This document shows positions 55,611-64,000 of a stretch of DNA of 64,000 bases, piece after piece. The notes under the pieces are model-generated. The model made no database searches. It worked only from the letters and a program-made list of their open reading frames with translations, and was not told the origin of the DNA. Origin of the DNA: Rapana venosa (lineage: Eukaryota > Mollusca > Gastropoda > Neogastropoda > Muricidae); contig CM054157.1 in the NCBI GenBank assembly GCA_028751875.1, positions 51,208,508 through 51,272,507 of the forward strand, written 5' to 3'. The translations under genes and the position numbers were made by a program. The stretch's first letter is position 1, and every line of letters starts with the position of its first letter.

Positions 55611-58600
55611 CTGCAAAGTCAGAAGTCATGATGTGGTGTGGCCACCTGCAAAGTCAAAAGTCATGATGTGGATCTGGTGTGGATCCTCTTGAAGGTCAGT
55701 TGTCATGATGTGGGTGCGGTGTGCCCTATGCAGTGTCATAAGTCATGATGTGGTGTGCACCCTGCAATGTCAGAAGTCATAATGTGGTGTGTCCCCCTGC
55801 AATTTTAGAAGTCATGATTTGGATGTGGGTGTGACCCCCTGCAATGTCAGGTCATGATGTGGATGTGATGTGGCTCCCTGCTATGTCTGAAGTTATGATG
55901 TGGATGTGATGTGGCTCCCTGCTATGTCTGAAGTTATGATGTGGATGTGGTGTGGACCCTGCAATGTCAGAAGTCACGATGTGGATGTAGCCCCTGCAAA
56001 AGCCCGAAGTCATGTTTTTTTTTTTTTTTGGTTTTGGCCCCCTTTCAAAGTCAGAAGTCAATGTGGGGTGTGGTACGGCCCGCCCCCGTATGTTTTGGAA
56101 AAACAGTTGGGATGTGGGTTGGGGGCCCCCCTGAAGGGGCGTTTTCATTTAAAAGTAATGTCCGAAGTTTATAATTGTTGATGTGATGTGCCCCCCCCCA
56201 GTGTCAGAAGTCATGGAATTTGATGGGGTGTGCCCCTGCAAAGTCAGGGAAATCTTGATTGTAGATGGGGTCTCCTGATTGTCAGAAGTCATGATGTTGT
56301 TTTTGGTGTGGCCCCCCTTTAATGTTTAGAAATCAAAATGTGCTTTTGTTTTGGTCCCCTTCAAAGTCAGAAAAGTCATGATTTTGGATGTGGTGTGACC
56401 CCCCGGAATGTCAGAAGTCATGATGTGGATGTTTGGGTTTTGACCCCTGCAATGTCAAAAATATGATGTGGGGTTTTGGTGTGACCCCCCGCAATGTCAA
56501 AGTGGGATGTGGTTTTTACCCTTTGCTATGGGCGAAGTCAGATGTGGATTTTGGTGTGCCCCCCCGCATTGTCAGAAGTTGAGGGGGATGTGGCCCCTGC
56601 AATGTAAAAGGTCATAATTTTGGATGTGGTGTTAAAAACCCTTTTAAAAGTCAGAGGGCATGGGTGTGATGCGGTTTTTTTTGGGGGGCCCTGCAATTTT
56701 CAAAGGGAAAGGGTGTGGATGTGGTTTTGGCCCCCCAGTGTCAGATGTCATGGGTGTGGTTTTTGCCCCTGCAGTGTTTAGAAATTATGATGTGCAAGTT
56801 GTATTCCCCCGCCATGTTGAAGTAAAGATTGTGGTGAGCCCCCTTTCAATGTCAGAAAATATGATGTGGTGTTTCCCCCCTCCCTTTTCAGGAAAATCTT
56901 TTGGTTTTGTTGTTTGGACCCTGCAATGTTAGAAGACATGATGTGGTTTTGGGGCCCCTTTAGTGTTGAAGTTTTGATGTTGGGTTTTTGGGTTCCCGCA
57001 TGTCAGAAGTCATGATTTGGGGGTGACCCCCGCAAATGTCAAAAGTCATGATGTTGTGAAACCCCTCTGCAGTGGGCAGAAGTCGTGTGGATGTGGGGTT
57101 TTCCCCCGCAACCCACAATTCTGATGTGGTGTTTCCCTTTTCAAAGCAGAAGGGCATATGTGATGTGTTTTCTTTTCAGTGTGGGAAGTCTTGGAAATGG
57201 GTGTGGTGTGGGCCCCACAATTTCCAGATGTTTATGAGGGGGGATGTTGTGTTTCCCCCCTTTGGGAAAGGTTTAGAAAATCATTTTAAATGGTGTGGTT
57301 TTGCCAAACCCCGCAAAGACTTTTAAATCATGATGTGGATGTGTTGTGGGAGGGCCCCCGCAAGGGAAAAAGTTTTTGTTGGGGGATGTGGCCCCCTTTG
57401 AAATTTTTTTAAAGGTCATGAGGGATGTGGGACCCCTTTTCAAGGTTTTGAAGTCCCTGATGTGGATGTTTGGGGTGGGCCCCCGGGATAGCCCGAAATT
57501 CTGAGGGGGTGTGAAACCCGAATATCATAAAGTCTGGTGTGGAAAGTGGAAGGGAGTAACCCCTGCAATGTTGAAATTTTGATGTGGATTTGGGTGTTTG
57601 GCCCCCTTTCAGCGTCAAAAAAATCATGATTTTGGTTTGCAATCCTGCTTTTTCGAAGTCTTTATGTGAAAAGTTGTGTGGTCCCCCTGCAATATAGAAG
57701 TCATGATGGGGGTGTGGGGTTTTGGGCACCCGCAATGTCAGAAGTTATGGTGGGGGAAAGTGTTTTGCCGTACAATTTTCAGAAGACATTTATGTGGATG
57801 TGGTTTGGTCCCCCGCAATTCAGAATTCTATGAGGATGTGGTTTTTGGGCCCCTTTCATTTTCAGAAGCATTTGGGGTCAATGTTCCCCCGCAATGTCAG
57901 AAGTTTAAAGATGTGGTCTGCCATCTGCAAAGTCAGAAAAATGGTTGTGGTTGTGATGTGGCCCCCTGCAGTGTTAGAAGTCTTTTTATGGTTTGTGATG
58001 TGGCCCCCGCATGTCAGAGGTCATGATGTGGATAAACGTGGGGCCCCCCGTAATTTTTTAAGTCATGTTGTGGTGTGCCCCCCTGCAATTTTTGGAAAAT
58101 CAAAATTTGGATGTGGGGTGATCCCCCGAAGGTCAGAAGTAATTATGTGGTGTGGGTGTTTACCTGCAAAAGTTTTAGAAGTCATGTTTTGGTGTGGGCC
58201 CCCGCAATGGCAGAAAATTTGATGTGGGTGTGCCAAACCCCTTTTCAATTTTTAGGAAAGTCTTTATGTGGTTTTGTGCCACCCGCTTGTTTAGAAGACA
58301 AGATGTGGATGTGGGTTTCCCCTTTCAGTGTTAAAAAGACTGAAAAAGGGTTTTCCCCCGCAATGTCAGGGTTAAAGATGTCGATGTAATGGGTTTCCCC
58401 CCCAATGTCGGAAAAAATGTTTGGGGTGCCCATGCAATTTTAAAAAGTCATGATGTGGGGTGGGGGCCCCAAACAAATGTCAGAAGTCATGATGTGGTGT
58501 TTCCCCATGCCAAAGTCAGAAGTCGTGATGTGTTTTGTCCCCTGCCCAAAGGGCAAAAGTCTGATGTGGATGTGGGTTTGGGCCCCTGGAAAAGTCAGAA

Positions 58601-61600
58601 GTAAGGGTTTTTTTTGGGGTCCCCCGCAATGTTTAGAAACATGATTTTGGTGTGCCCCCCTGCCAAAATAGGAAGTTTGTTTGGGGGGTTTCCAACCCCG
58701 AAAAATCAGAAGACAAAAATGTGGTTGTGTAAAGGTCCCTGCAAATGTCGTGTAATGATGTGGATGTTAAAGTTCACCTGCAATGTAGGGGAAAATTTTG
58801 ATGTGGTGTGCCTATGCAAATTTCAGATGTCCTGATGTGGATGTGGCCCCCCGAGCAGTGTCAAAATCATGTGTGGTATGGCCCCGGAATTTAGAAATAT
58901 GATGAAGTTTTGCTCCCTGCAAAGTAGAGGTCATGTTGTTTTTTGCCCACCCCTTTTCATTTTAGGAAGTCAAAGATGGGGGTGTGCCACCCGCAATGTC
59001 AGAAACAAGATGTTGATGTGGGATGGCCCCCTTTTAAAGTCAGAAGGTTTTTTGTGGGTGGGGTTTGCCCCCTTTCAAAGTCAGAATCTTTAGTGGATGG
59101 GGATTTTGGCCCACCCGAATGGGCAGAAGTCATTTTGTGGGGTGGGTGTTGGCCCCTGCAATGTTTGGAAAACTTTATGTGGTGTGCCCTATGCATGTCA
59201 GAAGTTTTGAAGTAGTGTGGCCCCCCGCAGTGTCAGGGAAGTTTTTTTTGGTGTGCCCTATTTTTCATGAGGGGGTGCCAATGTCGAAGTCATGTTTTGA
59301 TGTGCCGCCCGCAATGTAAAAAGTCATGATGTGGATGTGGTAAAGGGCCCCCCGGGAAAGTGGGGAAGTCATGAAAGTAGTGTGCTCCCTGCGATGTCAG
59401 AAGTTTTATGATGTGGATGTGTTGTTTCCCCCTTTCAATGTAGAAGTCCTGTTTTGGTTTTTTTGACCTTCTGCAATTTAAATATTCATGTGGTGTGACC
59501 CCCCGCAGTGTCCCGAAGTATGATGTGGATGTGGCCCCCTGCAATGTAAGATTTTCTATGGGATGTGGCCCCCCCGCAAAGTAAGAAGTCATTATGTGGA
59601 TGTGGTTTTGGCCCTGAACTTGTAATCTGATTTTGGGGTTGCCCAAAGCAGTTTTCAGAAGCATGATGTGGTTTTCCCTGGAATGTAAGAATCATGTTTT
59701 CCTTTTTCTCCCTGCAAAGTCAGAAATCCCCTGATTTTTGGATGTGTTGTGCCCCCTTTTCCAAAATTTTAGGGAAATCATGATGTGGGGTGCCCCCTTT
59801 CAAAGTCAGAAGTCATGATTTTTTTGGGTTTTGGTGGGGACCTTTTGAGTGTCAGGAAATATGCTGTGGTCTGGGGTCCCGCAGTGTCGGGGTCATGAGT
59901 GGGGTGCCCCTTTTTTAATGTCAGAAGTTTAAAGGTTGGATTGGGGGTTTTGGCCCCCCGGGAATGTCAGAATGGGGCGTGATGTGGTGTGTTTTGGGCC
60001 CCAACAAAATCAGAAGGTTTTTGATTTTGGATTTTGGTGTGCCACCCTGCAATTTTTCCCAAAAAAGTCTTTATGTGGTGTGGTTAGGGCCCCGCAAAGT
60101 AGAAGTTATGATGTGGTGTGGCCCCATTTGGGTGTAAAAGGTCATGATGTGGATTTTTGGGGTCTTGCAATGTCAGAAAATCATGATTTTGGATGTTTGG
60201 GGTTGGCCCCGGGTTTTTTTTAGAAAATCATGGGTGTGGATGTGCACTCTTTCAAAAGTCAAATTTTTCATGATGTGGTTTGGATGTGTGGCCCCTGCAA
60301 AGTTGAAGTTTGATGTGGATTTTGCTGTGGGCCCCTGCAGTTTTCAAAAAACTTTATGTGGTTTGGAATCCCCGAAACGTCAGAAGTCAGAAAGTGGGTT
60401 TTGGTTTGGGGCCCCCCGCAAATTCAGAAAAATCATGATGTGGTGGTGCCCTAAACAGTGTCGAAGTCATGGAAATTTTTGTTTTGCGCTATGTAAAAGT
60501 CAGAAGTCATGATGTGATGTGCACTATTCAGTTGTCAGAAGTTAATTATGTTTGGGTGTGGTGTTTTGGCCCCCCCGCACTGTCAGAAGTCCTTTTTTGT
60601 TTGGGGGTGCCCCCAAGCCCGTGTCAGAAAATCATGATGTTGTGTGCGCCCAAGTAATGTCAGAAGTCATGTTTTGTTTTTACAAATTTTGCGTGTAAGG
60701 GTCATGGATGGGATGTGGTGTGGCACCCTTTCACTGTCGAAGTCATGATGTGGTGGTGCCCTAAGCTGTGTTGAAGGTTTATGATGGTTTTGTGTGCTAT
60801 GTAATGTCAGAAAAACACGATGGGGGGTGTGGTGTGCCCCCCCTAGCAGTTTAAAAAGTCATTTAAATGGGATTTGCCCCCCCTGCCCATGTCCCGAAAT
60901 CCTGATGTGGTTTTTGCCCTTTTTTCTAAAGTCTGTTGGATGATTTTTGGATGTTATATGGTACCCCTGCTATGTCAGAAGTAAAATTTTGGAGTGGTTT
61001 TTTTCCCCCCGCAAAAGTCAGAAATCATGATGTTGGGGGGTGGTGTTTCCCCCCTGCAATGCCCGAAGGATTATTTTTTATGGCCCTGCAATGTTTTAGA
61101 AAACTTTATGTGGATGTGGGGTGGTGCCCCGCCAATGTCAGAAGTTTATTATGTTTGGGTGTTCATAAAAATTGTTATGGGGCCCTGGGAGTGTCAGAAG
61201 TCTTTATTGGGGTCCCCCGGGGTGTCAGAAGTCATGATGGGGGTGTGCCCTTCTGCAGTGTCAGAAGTCATGATAGGGGTTTTTGGTGTGCCCCCCCGCA
61301 ATGTTACAATTTATGAGTGGTGTTCCCCTTTCGTGTGGAAGTCATGAGTGTATGGGTGTGGGCCCCCCCGTGTCAGAATTCCCTGTGTGGATGTGGTTTC
61401 CCCCTGCAATTCAGAAAAAATTGTAATGTGGAGGGGGTTCCCGGGGCCTTTTGTGTGTCCCGAAATTTGATGGGGTTTTGCCTTTCTTCAAGTCGAAATC
61501 ATGGTTTTGGTTTTGGTGTGGGCCGTTTAAAGTCCCGAAGTTGTGCTTTTGGGGGTGTGGTGTGGTTGGGGGCCCCCCGCAAATTCAGAAGTCATTAAAG

Positions 61601-64000
61601 TGGATGGGCCTTTGCAAAGTCGATGTCAAAGTTTTGGGGGCTTGCCCCTGCTTTTTTTAAAATCCCTTGTGTGGATTTTGGGGCCTCTCCTGCAATGTCA
61701 GAAATTTTTGATGGGACATATTGGTGGGCCCCTGAAATTTTCAGGAATTTTGATGTGGGGGGTGCCCTTTCTGCAATGTCGAAGTAAAAATGTGGATGTT
61801 TGGGGTGGGCCCCTGGGAAAAGCCAGAAGTCATGAGGGGGATGGGAGGGGTTTCCCCCTGCAATGTCAAAAGTCATGATGTGGGATGCCCCCCTGCAATA
61901 AAAAGAAGACATGATGAGGTTTTGGTGTCAGAATTTCAAAAGTTTTGAGTAATTTATGTGGATGCGGCTCCATGCAAATTTTCGGAAAATCATTTTTGGG
62001 ATTTTGCCTCGGGAATGTCAGAAGTTTATGAGGGGGTTTTTGCCCTGCAAAAGTAGGAAAATTTTGGGGTGGTTTTGTTGTGCCCGCATTGCACTGTCGA
62101 AATCATGATGTGGGGGGCCCCCCTGCAAAGTTAAAAAAAAAATTTGGGATTTTGGGTTTTGGGCCCCTGCAATGTCAGGGTCATGGTTTTGGATTTTGTT
62201 TTGCCCCCCCCCAATGTTAGAGGTCATGATGGGGGTGTGGCCCCCCCGCAAAGTCGAAGTCCATGTTTAGGATTTTTGGTGTGCCCACTGCAATGTAAAA
62301 AGTCATGGGTGTGGATGTGGTGTGCCCCATTCCCAAAGGTTTGAAGTATGATGCGGTTTTGCCCCCGGGGAATGTCAAAAAGTTTTTTTTGATGAAATGT
62401 GGTGTGCCCCCCCGCTTTTCAGTAGTCAATGAAAAATGTGGTGTTTTCCCCCTTTCAATGTCAGAATTTTTATGATGTGGAGTGGCCCCCGGGAATGTCA
62501 AAGTCTTTATGTGGTTTTGCTTCCTGCAGTTTTCCCGGAAAAATTAAAAGGGTTTTGGTTTGGGGCCCCTGCAATGTCAGAAGTTTGAAGGGGGTGTGGT
62601 TGTTGCCCCCTGCAAAGTCAGAAAATATGATATGGAAAAGTGGGGTGGCCCCCCCCAATGTCAGGGAAATCATGATATTGGGTGTGGTGTGGCCCCCCGC
62701 GGTGTCAGAAATCATGTGTGGGGGTAGGCCCTTGGGAAAGTTTAGAAGCTTGATTGGATGTGGGTGGGCCCTTTCAATTTCAGAAGTCATTATGTGGATG
62801 TTATAAAAATGGTATTTGGGGCCCCGCTGTTCAGAAGTCTTTATGTGGTGTGCCCCCTGCATTGTTTAGAGTCATGATGTGGTTTTGGCCCCCTGCAGTG
62901 GGGTTTTCAAAAGATGTGGATTTTGGTTGGGGCCACCTTTAATGTCAAAAAGTCTGGATTTTGGTTTTTTGGTTTTTAAACCTTGGGTTTTCAAAAAGTC
63001 ATGATTTTGGGGGTTCACCCCCGCAGTGTTAGAAGTCTTTATGTGGTTTTGGTGAGGCCCCCCTTTAATGTCGAAAATTTGGGGTGGGTGTGGTGTTAAC
63101 CCTGGAATTTTAGAAGTCATTTTTGTGGTTTTTCCCCTGAAATGTAAAAAAGACAAGTTTTTGGGGGAGGTGGGAATGGCCCCTTCAGTGTCGGAAGTCT
63201 TTATGTGGTGTGCCCCTGCAGTTTCAAAATCATGATGTGGTGCCCCCCCCGCTTGTAAGATGTCATGAGTGGATGAAAAGTTCCCCCGCAATGTCGGAAA
63301 TTTTTGGGGTGGTGTGGCCCCTTTTCAATGTCGAAGTCATGATGTGGTATGGCCCCTGCAATTCAGAAATCATGATGTTTGGGGTGCCCCCCCGGCAATT
63401 TTAGGAAGTCATTGTTGGGGGTTTTGCCACCCCGCAATGTCAGAAGGGCAAGATGTTTATGTGGGGTTTGGGGCACCTTTATTTTCAGGGAAAAGATTTT
63501 GGGGTGTGGGTTTTTGGGCCCCTGCAAAAAATCAGGGAAATTATGATGTGAAAAGTGGGGTGGCCCTTTAATGTCCCGATGTCATGGTTTTGGATGTTGG
63601 GGGTTGCCCCCCCAATGTTTAGAAGTCCTTTAAGTGGATGTTTGGGGTTCCCCCGCCCAAAATTTTGGGAAATTTATGATGTGGTTTTTGGGTATGCAAT
63701 GTCAGAATAATTTATGTTTGGTTTTGGCCCCCCAAACAGTGTCAGAAAATGATGTGGTGTGCTCTAGGGCATGATGTGGTTGCCCAATGTCCCGAAAATC
63801 ATGGTTTTGATGTGTCCCTGCAATGTTTAAAAGTTTAGATTTTGGATGTGGTTTGGGGCCCCTTTGGGTTGTAAGAAGTCATGATGTAGTGTGCTCCCGG
63901 CCCAAAGTCGAAAATAAAAATGTGGATGTTTTAGTGCCACCCTACAATGTCAGGGAAATCCTGATTTTGGGGTGACCCTCTGCAATTTCCCGTTTTTTAT
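55611..64000 (+). repeat. 35-41-bp minisatellite array, unrelated to the other two, runs off the edge
   Basis: The unit is TCAGAAGTCATGATGTGG, then an optional ATGTGG, then TGTGGCCCCCTGCAATG. This gives about 35 or 41 bp, so roughly 220 units. The first 400 bases are clean. After about 56.0 kb most units show systematic-looking changes (GATGTGG to GATTTTGG, CAATGTC to CAAAGTC, CCCCTGC to CCCTTTC). Open frames on both strands are repeat products. It abuts the 32-bp array directly, without unique sequence between. Confidence 0.95.

Overview
This is a eukaryotic, almost certainly animal, window. It has spliced exons with good splice sites, many kinds of non-LTR retrotransposon, Pol III-derived SINEs, long CA, GA, AT and trinucleotide microsatellites, and a 500-base assembly gap. 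The mix (tRNA-derived SINEs, a 2A-bearing LINE, RTE-, CR1/L2- and Tx1-like LINEs, kilobases of minisatellite) fits a marine mollusc, probably a gastropod. That assignment is inferred from general knowledge and was not tested. Nothing looks bacterial, viral or CRISPR-like. Layout, left to right. 1-1860: a decayed minus-strand LINE whose ORF1 carries a 2A-like GDVETNPGP motif. 2136-2223: a minus-strand B-box exon of a TRIM37-like gene. 2868-23652: a 23-bp pyrimidine-rich minisatellite. It is split by a near full-length Tx1/L1-like LINE (6463-12942, flanked by a perfect 15-bp target duplication), punctuated by three 3' ends of one CR1/L2-like LINE family, and inverted between about 22358 and 23652. 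24000-33170: mostly unique intergenic or intronic sequence with CA repeats. It holds the RING exon of the same TRIM37-like gene (27631-27735) and a large upstream exon (28710 to about 29800) of an unrecognised repeat-rich protein. 33171-33670: gap. 33671-44460: a mosaic of SINEs, LINEs, a foldback element and microsatellites. 44509-55610: a 32-bp minisatellite with higher-order structure. 55611-64000: a third, unrelated 35-41-bp minisatellite that runs off the right edge. The host-gene reading is the main biological result. The RING and B-box exons lie in the correct order on the minus strand about 25 kb apart, so the 23-bp array and its nested LINE would sit in a TRIM37-like intron. The upstream exon ends at a phase-0 donor and the RING exon begins at a phase-0 acceptor, so the two could splice into an E3-ligase-like protein with a long repetitive N-terminal extension. 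The exon for the second half of the RING was not found. Most long open frames in the window are not genes. The 23- and 32-bp repeat periods are not multiples of three, so one array reads as the same cyclic peptide in all three frames. Large parts (about 14.0-24.0 kb, 46.47-47.25 kb and after 56.0 kb) look like poorly polished consensus with homopolymer errors, so frameshifts there should not be over-read.
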